DNA from: Petunia secreta
Taxonomy: Eukaryota > Streptophyta > Magnoliopsida > Solanales > Solanaceae
Direction of reading: 5' to 3'
Assembly (NCBI GenBank): GCA_029990175.1
Contig: JARKIP010000049.1
Span: 11,696,001 to 11,760,000 of the forward strand
Length of the DNA stretch: 64,000 bases
The notes under the pieces are model-generated. The model had not been told where the DNA came from, ran no database searches, and saw nothing but the letters and a program-made list of their open reading frames with translations. The position numbers and the translations under genes were made by a program. Shown in pieces: positions 12,132 through 24,600 of the stretch. Positions within the stretch are counted from its first letter, which is position 1. Each line of letters starts with the position of its first letter.

Positions 12132-13871
12132 GGATGGACAAGTTATGCCCTAATGTTTTTAAAAGAAGGCCGGGCAAGAGACCTGTGGGCGAGACTTCAG
12201 CTTCTGCGGGTGATGACACTCAGACCTCACAGGTCCCGCATTCGCTGCCTACTGAAGCCCCAGCTAGTTATGATCCAGCTTTTTTCAGGCCCCCTGGCCC
12301 AGCTCAGGTACCACTTATTACCCCGTCTCAGTTGCCTCCTGGATGGTAGTGGACATTCCCTAGCCTTGATTGTACTGAGACACAGGTCCCTCCCACACAG
12401 GGCGATCCCTCCCAGGCTGATGACAATCCTACTCAGCCCCCTGAATTCCCATTAGATAGTTGTGACGGCCCACCGGATCAGTAGGAGATCATGGTGTATG
12501 ATCCGCATTCGCCTTATTACATTGGTGAGCCTGGCATTCGTGTAGAAGGCAGGATGATTATTTATCCCGAGGCGGATAAAGGGTAAGCTACCTAATTTCT
12601 TAAGTTCTTATCTATTACATAAAGTTTCTACTTTAATTGCTAGTATTAGGAATAACTCTTGTTAATTTTTTTGTAGCTTTTGCCCAAGCGATGAGTCCAG
12701 TAAGGTACTGACTGCGTGCATGAGAGCGCACTGGCACCAGCCTTGGCGAAACTGGAGCGATGTGCCCCAGGAAGTAAAGAAGCAGATATTGGTAGATTTT
12801 GAGGTGATACATATGCATTTGGTTTAAAACTAATTGCAGTTTTTAAACCATGAATATGTTTAAAGAAAATATTTTGATATACTTTCAGGGCAAATGTATC
12901 TGGCATCAGGGTCTGGATTATAACATTCGTAACATCTTCCCCAAGAAATGTGCTGCGTTATTAAAGGGAACATATTACAATGCGCGGCGTAAAGGTACAA
13001 GGCCCGGCTTCCTCGATGCTGCTCAGTGGGCGGAGCTGGATGAATATTGGCAGTCGCCCGAGTTCGAGGCGAAGAGCGAACAAGGCAAGGTTGCGCGAGC
13101 GTCGGAAAAGGGTGGATCGCTCCATACCGGTGGCTCAATTAGCGCGGCTACACAGAAGATGCGCTTGGTACAGTTATTTAATTGATTGATTATTTACTTG
13201 AACGGTTGATTTTTTGTCTAACATATTATGATTTTTAATTTGTAGGAAAAGAAAGAAAAGCGCACTATTCCCGTGCTCGAGCTGCACAAGATCAGGCATA
13301 CAAAGGGTGCCAAGAAGGGCGGTGGAGAGTGGGTCGAGCCCCGCGCAAAAGAGGTTTGGGTAAGTTTGTAAAATTCGATCTTTAGTCGCACCAATCCTTC
13401 AACGTTTAGTCTTTCTATTAACATCATTAATATATTTATGTTATTCAGGAAAAGGCTACAAAGGCTGTGGAAGAGTGGACATCGACTCAAGCATCGGACG
13501 CCGGAAGCAGCACCCCGACTCCCTTGATGTTCGAGAAAGAAAAGCAAATATGGGTCGCTGCTGTTGGAGGGGTTAAGAAGGGGTCTGCTTATGGTCTTGG
13601 ATCGCTATTTGCTTCGGATAAGCATAAGGCTAGCTTTTTGGGCACTTCAGCTATTTCTCCTCCGTCGAGCTCTATTGATCCTGCTGAAATTGCTCAAATG
13701 AAAGAGAAGATCGAACTGATGGCGAGAGTAAATCAAGAAACGCAAGACATGATCAAACAGCTCCTTGCCAAAAAGCAGAAGAAAAAATCGAGAAGAAAGC
13801 ATAAAAGCAGGCGTCGACGCATCTCCTCTTCCTCTTCCGAGTCCGAGTCTAGCTCTGCCTCGACCGAGTAG
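12132..13871 (+). pseudogene. TNP1-like second CACTA gene (plant transposase family), two premature stops
   Basis: This second element gene resembles the Ptta/En/Spm plant transposase family that binds subterminal repeats. Exons inferred from splice sites and phase are about 12132-12582, 12677-12803, 12889-13167, 13246-13359 and 13449-13871. The ATG is at 12134. Exon 1 is Pro-rich and has two in-frame TAG codons (12347-12349 and 12481-12483). The remaining exons are open: a conserved core with W-x-Q-P-W near 12740 and NARRKG near 12985, then a coiled segment and a strongly basic tail (KKQKKKSRRKHK) followed by a Ser/Glu-rich end. A short intron could remove the first stop but not the second. 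The gene is probably inactive unless the stops are read through. Confidence 0.75.
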
Positions 13872-14089
13872 TCTTTTCTGAAAGTGGATAACTGTCTCTT
13901 AAGCTTTATTGTTAACAATTTCAGAATATAACTAATGTTGTAGGATGTTTTTGAAATGTTAGATTTTATTGCGTTGTGTTTGAATTACTGTTTTTATTGT
14001 TTATGAACTGCAGTTTTCTGTTGTTTGCATCTGGTTATTGCTGTTGCTACTGCCTGAAAACAGGTTTTTTATTGCAGGTTTTTTCCAGT

Positions 14090-14460
14090 TTGGCGACCGA
14101 CTGTCAGTCGCCAAATCAGTCGCACACAATAATTTTTTTTTTTTTTTACGACCAAGATAGCGACCTGAATATCGGTCGCATAATACAAGGGACCGAATGT
14201 CGGTCGCAATATCTGTCACTGGTAAATCCCAAATGTTCGACCAAGTATGCGACCGACAATCGGTCGAATATGGTTTGCGACCGATTTTCGATCGCCGAAG
14301 CGGTCAATATTTCTATCCTTCGTTTCGACTGCTAATCGGTCGCATAACGGTCGAATTTCGACCAAATTTCGGTCGCAGGGCTATTGTTACCATTAATTCT
14401 CTGACCACCCGTATCGGTCGCCAATCGGTCGACTTGGCGACCGATATGCCACCGATATGG
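14090..14460. repeat. CACTA right subterminal repeats
   Basis: This is a dense array of the motif GCGACCGA/TCGGTCGC in both orientations, more than ten copies over about 370 bp and running up to the right terminal inverted repeat. It is denser than the left array. Asymmetric subterminal regions are usual in CACTA elements. ORFs crossing this array are artefacts of the repeats. Confidence 0.75.
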
Positions 14461-14491
14461 GTGGTCGGAGATCTCTGTTTTTTTAGTAGTG

Positions 14492-15059
14492 AGGTTAGTA
14501 AGAAAGAAGTCTTGTATCCAAGTGAGTCTTTCAAATAGTTAAGTTGAAATACTACTTGAGAGAGTAGGTCATAATTTTTTTATACCAAGTTGTCGGGGGG
14601 TTTTTCTACGCTAAAATTCAGTATTCATTTACTTGTTCTTTATTTATTCCGTAATGAACACATTTGAGAAATTGGTCTTTAACGTAATAGTGGTGTGTAT
14701 TGGGGAATATCAATGATGCTATTACCTTTCTTTACTTTGCTATTTACATCTTAGCTTTTACTCTTGTATTTTTCAAACAAATTTTCAAGAATACTTTTAC
14801 TTGAACCGGTCTATTGAAAACTACCTTCCTACCTTAGTTAAAGTACGGATAAGATGTGCATACACCCACTCCCCTAAATACCACCCATGCAATCACATTT
14901 GATATGTTGTTATTGTATTGTTATTGAGATTTATTCATATTCTTCTAAATGTCTCCACAATATTAACTCTATTACATTTTCTTAAACATGTGTTAAAATA
15001 AATATAATTACAAGAAACCTTTCCAACAGGCAGGTTATTCCATGTACGAGAAAAAGCAA
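14492..15059. other. Flank between CACTA and the copy 2 promoter
   Basis: The first 200 bases appear to be the right part of the LTR relic split by the CACTA element. The rest is AT-rich with no ORF or repeat end that I can support. Confidence 0.4.
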
Positions 15060-15666
15060 AACTTTACATAAAAAATAATATTATAGAGGACTAGCCAGTC
15101 AACAGAAATTGGAAAAAGGAGTAGGCATTGAGGAAAATGAAAAGACCACCCTTTCCTTTTCCAAGAACCGACGTAGCAATACTGTTCATTTCCAATAAGT
15201 ATATATTACCTTTCCCTTTTGACGTACAAAAGGTTTATGCATCTTTCAAAAGTCACTGTTTTCAGCTGTAGTTTGCTTCTCATTTGCTTATTAGAAAAGC
15301 AAGAACTAGAGTTGAGCTTTTTAGTACACTGGCAAACAAAGAAACATATGAAAAAGAAAGTTTAATCATTCCTTTGATCATCTCTTTTCTTCGTTAGTGC
15401 TTTGTACTGGTACATCCGTACATAAATATTTCTTTTTCCTTTTGTTTTGTTTTTTAGTTCCTTCATGATAAAGAAATGTATCGTTGCTTTTCTTTGATCT
15501 TGGTCACACTATGTACTGGTACACTAGTACTATAGTACTCCTATATCTTATTAGAAAATTTTCATGCATGCAGCAGTTTTGACAATAACATTCATGTGGG
15601 ATATTTTTTGCTTATATCGTATGTGTATTTCAGGTGTATTGAAGATTTGAAGTGATCACTTTCAGA
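15060..15666 (+). promoter_or_regulatory. Promoter and 5' leader region of copy 2
   Basis: This stretch aligns by eye with 36040-37060 upstream of copy 3, with shared blocks such as TTTCCAAGAACCGACGTA (about 15156) and TTTTGACAATAACATTCATG (about 15577). Conservation of the whole block implies that the promoter was duplicated with the gene. A 5' UTR intron is likely: an acceptor ATTTCAG ends at 15633, 33 bases before the ATG, and a shared TACTG|GTA donor candidate lies near 15409. A TATATATT at about 15199 could be a TATA box. Transcript ends are not known. Confidence 0.5.
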
Positions 15667-18600
15667 ATGGAAGGGGGATCTTCTATGAAGAAAAAGAGAG
15701 CATGGCCAAAAGATGATTTTCTTGATATGGTCTTCTCATGGTCTATCCAAGATATTTTTGATGAAACTTTATATGAAAATCAGGTGTATTTTCTTTTTAA
15801 ATGCTTTTTCACCGTTCCTTTTGGTTACTTGTTGTGGTACTACATGAGTTTTCTCGACTTTCAAAAGAGTTTATTTCCTTAAAGGATGAGATAAAATGTT
15901 TAATTCTGATGCTTTACTTTGTTTTCATTTCATGGTCTGTGGTATATATTGGAGCGTTTAAAGTGTTTATTTTACTGTCAACGGTAGATGAGATGGTTGA
16001 GATCCTCCGTCCTTAACTAAATTTCTTGGATTGAGTCTAAGAATGGAGAAATGGAGAACTTATGGGTTAGTCGGGCCAATGGGCTCCAGAGTGGTTAAAA
16101 AAAGAGTGGTTTAAAAAGAATGGGATATAATGCTTCTAATGCTTTGTTATTATTTATTTTTTTGACTTTCCACTTCATGTCTGGTAATTAATAATTTAGG
16201 CCTTGACCTTCAAGCTTTTTTTGCTTTCTAGAATCCAAGAAAGTATAGTTATAGGGAACTTTAAAGTTGGTTAAAGTAACATTGGAGTAGCATTTTGGAA
16301 CAATTAAATTGAAAATGTTACATGGCTGACCTTCTGCACATTTTTACTTGTTTGTAATTTGTGAAGGATATACCCTAGTATATTTTTTATGTAAAGCCAT
16401 TTTTGTAAATAGGTAACCAAGAAGTTGCACCGCTCTCTAATATCCTTCTATAAATTTCTTGATCTTTAGATTGTTTTTGCACATTGTTGGAGTAGGTTAC
16501 AACCCCACATTGGTTAGGGAACGAGATGATTGTTTATTTATAAAGATCTAGGCAATCCTTCCATTGAGCTAACTGTTGGGGTTGAGTTAGGCTCACGATC
16601 CATTTATTAACATGGTATGATAGTTGTTTGTTTATATGGACTTGGGCAAGAATGTGAGTCTTCAAGTTGGACTTCTAATATTCCAATGAAACATGTTGTT
16701 GTAAGTTCAAAATATACCATCCAACTATTGATTAGGTAATATTTACTGCCACTTTAATTTATTTTCTATCTTATTTTTGAGGCATTTTATCCAATGGATT
16801 AGGAACAAAGGTAGTTTCATACACATTTATTATTTTTATTGGGAACCATAGGTGAGTTCAACTTGATTTACAAGAAAAATAGATTAAAAAGATATACAGT
16901 TGTTGGAATGTTGCACCTCAAATTTTGGTTTTAGTCCTTGCGATTACTGGATAAGTTCATTTATCCTTAATCTAATTGATATGTGCTAATGATCCCTCTT
17001 CAAGGTGAATCTTCACTATTTTAACAATTATTAAGTGTTAAACAGTTTAATTATTGATATTTTCTGTTAAATTTATATGATTACTCCCTATTTTAAGATC
17101 ATATAATTCTAAAAATAGTCTAAATGATGCTTCTAGCATATTTTCCATATAAGGGGACTAGAAGCTCACATTTTAGTTAATTGAAGGTTAAACGTGCTTA
17201 ATCAAATACTACAACAGCAAATCAGACTTTGCTACCAAGGAACTAAAAGTGAAATTATCTCCACAGTATTAAGATCAACAAAACTTAAGTATTTCTTCAT
17301 TTTTCCTGTCCATTTCAGTAAACTATTTTTTATGATGTTTTTAACTTTTACGTATTCCCTTTTCTGACTGAAAGGTTATTTTGCTTTTGAATGTAGAGGA
17401 GAATCTGAAAAATGTTGTAAATGTATTTCATACCCCATGTTTATATGTAGTTGTCAAATCACCTAAAAGAAAATATTCTTGTTACCACTGCCTTCCCTTC
17501 CTGTAAAAATGCACTCGCACATGATGTTTATATCAAATCATATGAACTTAGTAAGGTTAAGTGATATAATATGGTGATACTCCAATATATATCAAGTTAG
17601 CTGTGGTTAAGTGTGAGAAATCTTTGTACAAAGTGTGTCATGCATCTATTGTTTTAGCTTAAATATCGCGTGCTAACTTGTTTCTGATTCACTTATTGAA
17701 TGTCTTGTTGTGTAGGTGGATAAACTTCCAGAAACATTTGAATCAGTGGACCATTACCTAGGATCTTTTTTCTACCCCTTACTGGAAGAAACAAGAGCAG
17801 ATATTTTTTCTTCCTTGGAAGTCATAGACAAGGCACCCTTTGCTGAATTAATCTCATTTGATGAAGCAAAACCACATGGATCATTATTATTTGATGTTAA
17901 AGTTGATTCTTGGAGGAATGTATTTAGTGGTGGTAAAGAGCATTATAAAACATTGCCTGGAGATATTGTTATTATCTCAGATGCTAAACCAGAAACTGCT
18001 TCTGACCTGCTGCGTCTGGGATGGACATTTGCATCTGTTAATACTATCAGCGACAATGAGAATGATGATGATTTAAATGCATCCACTCATTTTAAAGTCA
18101 AAGCTGCGAGAGATATTGGAATCTCGAATAAAATGCAAAAATCGTTCTATATAGTGTTTTTGGTAAATTTGATCCCGAATAAGAGAGTATGGACTGCTCT
18201 TGGAATGAGACAGAATCTGAACATTATTGAGAGGATTCTGTGTGAGGTAAGTAATCTTGCTGATTTGCTTGTTTTACTTAATGAGAATGAACGATGATAA
18301 ACTTCTGCTTTTGTGCTGAAACAGGGCGAGGATAAATGTGATTTTTGTTCTGCATCTATTAATGATGGACCAGCTGGAGAAGTCGTGAAGGATCTGATGT
18401 CTACGTTGAATGATTCCCAGGCGAATGCAATTTTGACCTGTCTTGATACATTGAAGTGTCAACACAAGCCTTCAGTTGAACTTATATGGGGTCCACCTGG
18501 TACAGGAAAGACCAAGACTGTTAGTGTCATGCTCTTCATACTGTTGAAATTGAAGCATAGAACTCTTACTTGTGCCCCGACAAATGTGGCAATAACTCAA

Positions 18601-21600
18601 GTAGCTTCCAGGTTGGTAAAACTGGTTAGGGAGTCATTTCAAAATCATTCTGGCAAAGTGGATTTGGTTTGTCCTTTGGGTGATATTCTCTTGGTTGGAA
18701 ATAAGGACCGGCTAAAAGTTGGTCAAGATATTGAGGAGATCTACCTTGATTATCGTGTTGATAAGCTGGTGGAGTGCCTGGGGCCATTGACTGGTTGGAG
18801 ACACTGTATAAGTTCCGTGAGTAGGTTTCTGGAAGATTGTGTTTCGCAGTATCACACCTATGTGGAGAACGAGTTGATCAAAGTGAAGGGTCTTGCTGAC
18901 CATGAGGAAGCACAGAAGGAAAAGGCAAAAATCAACTCATTGATTGATTTTGCTAGATCCCTGTTTAATTCTACAGCTTCATCTTTGAGAAGATGCATGC
19001 TTGTATTCTGTACTCATCTACCTATATGCTTTATTCATGAGGAGAACTTTGAAAAAATGGTGCAGCTTATCTCCCTACTTGATTGTTTGGAAGGGATGTT
19101 ATTTCAAGAAAACATGGGATCTAAAGAACTGGAGGAGCTCTTTTCATGTGAGCGAACAATTGAAGTCTCTTCTATCTCATCTTTGAACGGGTTGTCATTA
19201 CCTTGTTTGCGGAGCCAGTGCCTCATTCTTCTAAAAGATATTTGCCAATCGCTGGGAAAACTAAGTCTTCCAAGTGCGATGAGCAGGGAGTTGATCAGGA
19301 AGTTTAGTATCCAAATGGCATCCATGGTTCTTTGCACTGCTTCTAGTTCATATAAGCTTCATTCACTGGATGTTGAGCCGTTTGATTTGTTGGTCGTTGA
19401 TGAAGCCGCCCAATTGAAGGAGTGTGAATCTGTCATACCCCTTCAACTTAAAGGTTTGAAGCATGCTATTTTGGTGGGTGATGAGTGTCAGCTGCCTGCA
19501 ACAGTTAAGAGTCAAGTAAGTTTACCTTTCTTGCATGCTATTCTAGGGAGTTGCAACTGAGATCTTTTCATTATATTTATTCACATCTCCGTATCTCTGA
19601 AACAGGTTTGTCAAGAAGCTGGTTATGGAAGGAGCCTTTTTGAAAGACTCAGTTCACTGGGTCATTTAAAGCACCTGCTTAACATGCAGTACAGAATGCA
19701 TCCATCAATTAGCCAGTTCCCAAATTCAAACTTCTATAATAAGCAAATTCATGATGCCCCTGTTGTAAAGCATAAAACATACGAGAAGATATATCTTACA
19801 GGAAAATCTTTTGGCCCATATTCCTTCATAAATGTTCCTTTGGGAAAAGAAGAACGGGATGACGTTGGACACAGCTTGAGAAATATGGTTGAGGTGGCTC
19901 TAGTGATGAAGATAGTTCATAACTTATTTAAAGGTATAATCACATTATTGAAACCTAACATTTTTGGGTTAGAGTTTCTCCTGAGATGCTCCCTTGTAAA
20001 TTTGCCTTTATAACTACACTTGCCTTTCTGGATTCAACCTCTATATTTTATTCTGGTTGAAGTCTGAAAGAAGTATAGATATGTGTATCATGATATTGAA
20101 GTGATGGATCGAGTCTCAATAGAGGCAAAAGTAAACAAGTGTTTTGTGCATGAGATATCCTTATACTGCTTTTCTTCACCACCTAAAAGAAATATAGTCT
20201 GAGTGAATCTATTTGGTTCATGTACAGCAGTTGGAGTTAGAATGGTAAGTGCCTACACTTTAGGTTAATCACCAGCTCTACTTTGTTTTGCAAATTTTTA
20301 TTTTGGAATTAAGAAGTGTTTGATTCTACATTTTACATTGCAAAGAACAGTACAACTGGTTATGTACTTAAGATTATGTCGTCAAATCTTTGGATTGTGA
20401 GATCTCTGCTATTAACTTGGTTGAAGAAACAGAATTTGGTTTACTTTTTCCTTCCTTGCGACCAGTACACTGTCAAATATTAGGTTGGTGTTTTCGTCAT
20501 TGGTGCGTAGTGGGTTTGCGTGCTAGGATGTCTTTTTGTAGCTTCCTCATAGTACCAGTTTTATCATCTTCTTCTATACTTTATTTTCAGCTTGGAGTGG
20601 CTCCAGGAAGAGGTTAAGCATTGGTGTTATCTCACCTTACTCTGCACAAGTTGTGGCCATACAAGGTAAATTGGGAAAGAGGTATGATGAGCTTGAGGGT
20701 TTTGAAGTAAAGGTCAAATCAATTGATGGATTTCAAGGGGGGGAGGAAGATGTAATTATAATATCTACAGTGAGATCTAATCGTGGCGGGTCGATTGGTT
20801 TCTTGTCCAGTTTTCAGAGGACTAATGTTGCTTTGACCAGGGCTCGGTATGAATCAAAATTTTCACTGTATTATCTCATGGATCTTTATTATTCCAAGTT
20901 TATGTCTCAAGGTTTTTTTCTTTCTAGGCACTGCCTATGGATTCTTGGCAATGAGCAAACATTACTTGGGAGCAGTTCTGTCTGGGCAGCATTAGTTCTT
21001 GATGCCAAGGGTCGTCAGTGCTTCTTTCATGCTGAGGAAGACGCTGACATGAGGGCAACAATTTTAGGTGTCAAGAAAGAATACGATCAATTAGATGATT
21101 TACTTAATGCTGAGAGTATTCTGTTCAAATCTCAGAGATGGAAGGTACATCATGTGCTTATGTTCTCGTGCTTTGTAATTTTTTGAACCACTCACCGACG
21201 TAGAGTCCATAGCTTACTTTTTGCTCAGCTTTGGAGTTGAATGACGTGAAGTCAGGAAGTTGTCTAATGGAGTGAGTTATGAAAGGGTTATGATATATTG
21301 GGTTATGCGCCATGATCATACCTGCAGTTTTGTGTTGGATCTGCTACTCCTACGACCAGAGGATTTTCTTTTTATTTGAACTACAAGCATTATGACTAGG
21401 GCATCTTTCCATGCATAGAAGTAATACTTCCTCTATTTACTTGGTCAGTCATTTCTTACATTGAGTAATATGGGAAGAAAGTTAATAGTTGGTTTGTGTT
21501 CCCATTCTCAAAAGTTTTAGCTTGGATCTAATTTTTCATTTTTGTTTGTTGTACCTGCTTGTATTGGTGTTGGTGGCACCTGTACTGGTTGTTTGTTGAC

Positions 21601-24600
21601 GTAGTATTTCAGTGGTTTGACCTGTTAATGTATGGTCTCTTGGTACATGAATGGTTTGTCTATGCTGTCTTTCTTGTGGTTCATTTGTTTTTTCAGATCA
21701 GTTGTTTTTCTGCTCTAAAGTAACTTCTTGCATTGCATCAATAGTTGTGTATGCTTTCTTTCTTGTGGTTCACGGTTAATGTGTTTTAGTGCCTTAGGTA
21801 AGTTATAGGCTACGTGAACTTCTCTTTTTGTCCATTCAGTTTTCAGTTTTGTCAGATTATTCTTGTTGATTGATTAGCTAGACAATTATAGGAGTAGTAT
21901 CTTTCTTAAATTGTAATGATTATAATTAGTTGTATTTCCTTATTTAGTCCTAAGCCTCATTGTATAAATATGTATCCTCCGAGGTTGTAATATTCATTCA
22001 GAAATATAGAAGTATTATTTTTCTTCTCTCAAATTCTTCAATTCTTCTTAGTCTTATGCTGATTTTCGTAGATTTGGTTCGTATAGTTTGTTACACATAA
22101 TAACCTTGTCCTAATTCGTGTATTAATGAGTTTACTTGGTCATTATGATGCATGCCCTCCATATGGTTGCTCAGGTGCTGTTCAGTGACAATTTTAGAAG
22201 ATCCTTTGGAAAGCTGGGATCCTCCCGCTTGAGGAAGTCTGTGCTAAATCTTTTGGTTAAGCTGGCTAGCGGATGGCGTCCTAAGAAAAGGAATGTGGAC
22301 TCATTTTCTGAGAGCTCATCTCATATTGTAAAACAATTTAAGGTTGAAGGGCGGTATGTTGTTTGCACAGTGGACATTCAGAAAGAGTCCACCTATACTC
22401 AAGTGCTGAAGGTTTGGGACATATTGCCTTTGGAGGAGGTTCCAAAGTTGTTGAGGCGTCTTGATAACATATGCTCAATGTACACGGATGAATTCACCAC
22501 TCTTTGCAATGAGAAATGTCTCGAGGGGTAAGCTAGTTTTTTGTGCTCTATTGTTTCGTATTATATGATTAGCTGCAATTGCTTCATGTAATTTGACATC
22601 TAACATTTCTCTTTTGTTCAGTGACTTGGAGGTTCCGAAGAGTTGGAAGCTCTGTCGTGAGATCATTCAATACAAAAGCATTACAGAGAGCAAATTGAAT
22701 GAAGAATCGACTGGTACAGTAGATGGTAGAAGTTATGTTGAGAATTCAAGAGTGAGTGAAAGTCTGTTATTGATGAAGTTCTACTCTTTATCATCCGGTG
22801 TTGTCAACCATTTGCTGTCCAGTCAGCTTGGTGAAGAGCTCGATCTCCCATTTGAAGTTACTAATGAAGAGAGGGAGATAATCCAGTTCAATAGAAGCAG
22901 TTTCATCCTTGGTCGCTCCGGCACGGGAAAAACTACAGTTTTGACCTTGAAGTTATTGCAGAAGGAGCAGCAACACCACAATGCTGTTGTAGGATTAAAT
23001 GCTACTGGGAAAGAGGAAGTTAGTCACAATGCAGGGGAAGTAAGATTTAGACGATCCGAGGACAATGAGGAGAATCTGTTAGTAGGAGTGGCTAACAATG
23101 CTACTTTGCGCCAGCTTTTCGTTACAGTTAGTCCTAAACTTTGTTATGCTGTCAAACAACAAATTTCCCAGCTTAAAAGGTAACGTCTTGTCTCCTGTCG
23201 GAGAGTTGGCTACTGTACTGGTTCCATTATAAGCTCCATGCTTCATCCATGTTGACTAGTGGATTTTGAACTAGCTTGGTTTTTAGTTTTCTTTTTCCTC
23301 TTTTGGTGTTCTATTGCTGTCATAATGCAGTTTCTTATTTATAGTGCTTTGAGCAAGAGCAGTCTGAGTTAGTCTAGAATGTATGACCTGAGGTCAATGA
23401 CTAGAATCAAGACTATGGGGGACTCGGTTAATTCCCTCATAGGCAATATACGAGGTGATTCATTCCATTTTTTTAAGCATTGGTGCGTACCCTATACCTG
23501 TATTGTTAGGTACTTGAATTCTTAACTAAGGTATGCTAGACGCGAAAGCTTATGAGGAGAAATGTGGAGAAGTACCAAATAAAATATTCTCAATAGAGAA
23601 AGGAGAATGGGTATAGGCTGCAAATGTTTAGATGATCATATGTTTTTAATTAGTTACATGTTTCCGTGCTCTGTGTCGGTTAATATATGTAAATGAGAGC
23701 AAGTCGTCATGGTTATTGATGTATGGAATGAAATTTTAATGTTCTTGCAAATTCTCCCCCAAATGAATTGATAAAGCTAAGGTTCATTGAATGCTTGACT
23801 CGATACACTGCCGAACAATATTTGACTATGATGGTGAAAATGATGTCATCTTTGAGCAACTGTTAGTTTATTTACCGTATAGGAATTCCGCAAGAGATTA
23901 CCTGGATGCTCTTAATATTCCAAGCCATATGCATCCTTTCCGTGCTCCTTGGATTTCTTAAACTTTTGTTGTCTGAAGAGAAAACGTAGGAAGGTTTGTA
24001 ATTTTAACCATTGCTAACACAATGCATGCTTTTGTATTTCAGATCTATGACAAAATTGATATATATAGCTACTGTAAAGTAGGAATGTGGTAGTTAAGAT
24101 CTTGGCTCTTCCCAGAAACTTGATGATTTGGTGTGCTAGCATACATGATTTGGTGGTGGGTAGGTAGTAGATTTTCACACTTCTGATTGCATAACTTTTT
24201 GGTGTGATAAGTTTTTACTGGTTGTGGCTATTTCTTCGTCATACATAGTAGTGTTGTGGCTATACACTTCTACAAGATCTTTCTTTTTCTCTAATTTAGA
24301 TGTGTACAACCTGGTCCTTTGATGATGGTATCAGTTTATCTAATTAGCATTCTTAAATTTGCAGCTTTGCTTGTGGTGGAAGTTTCTCTGCAGAAAGCTC
24401 TTTATTTGAAATTGATGATTTAGATGGGACGACACAGTTTAGAGACATACCAAACTCTCTTATTGGCATTCCGTACCTGAAGTACCCTCTTGTGATTACA
24501 TTTCATAAGTTCTTATTGATGCTTGATGGAACTATAGGTGCTTCCTACTTTGATAGATTCCATTTGAAGTCGGAACTTTCTGAAGACAAAAGTTTGATGT

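Larger units (their letters stand above)
7187..14491 (+). mobile_element. Complete CACTA (En/Spm-type) DNA transposon, 7.3 kb
   Basis: The element starts with CACTACTAAAAAAACAGAG at 7187 and ends with its exact complement at 14491. The terminal inverted repeats (7187-7217 and 14461-14491) match over 31 bp without a mismatch. A 3-bp target duplication AGG flanks it (7184-7186 and 14492-14494), as expected for CACTA elements. Inside each end are clusters of a subterminal motif around GCGACCGA/TCGGTCGC. It carries a TNP2-type transposase gene and a second TNP1-like gene, both with premature stops. The identical ends point to fairly recent insertion. Confidence 0.95.

Noticed and set aside
12307..12384. 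Short intron that would remove the first TAG in the TNP1-like gene
   Set aside because: In-frame GT and AG sites exist, but the second TAG remains and the excised part codes for the same Pro-rich style, so a nonsense change is more likely.
14001..14538. ORFs across the right CACTA end
   Set aside because: They are made of the subterminal motif array and cross the element boundary.
15652..15666. Upstream GTG-initiated extension of exon 1 in copy 2
   Set aside because: Plant genes start at ATG; copy 3 has a stop codon in the matching position, so ATG 15667 is the start.
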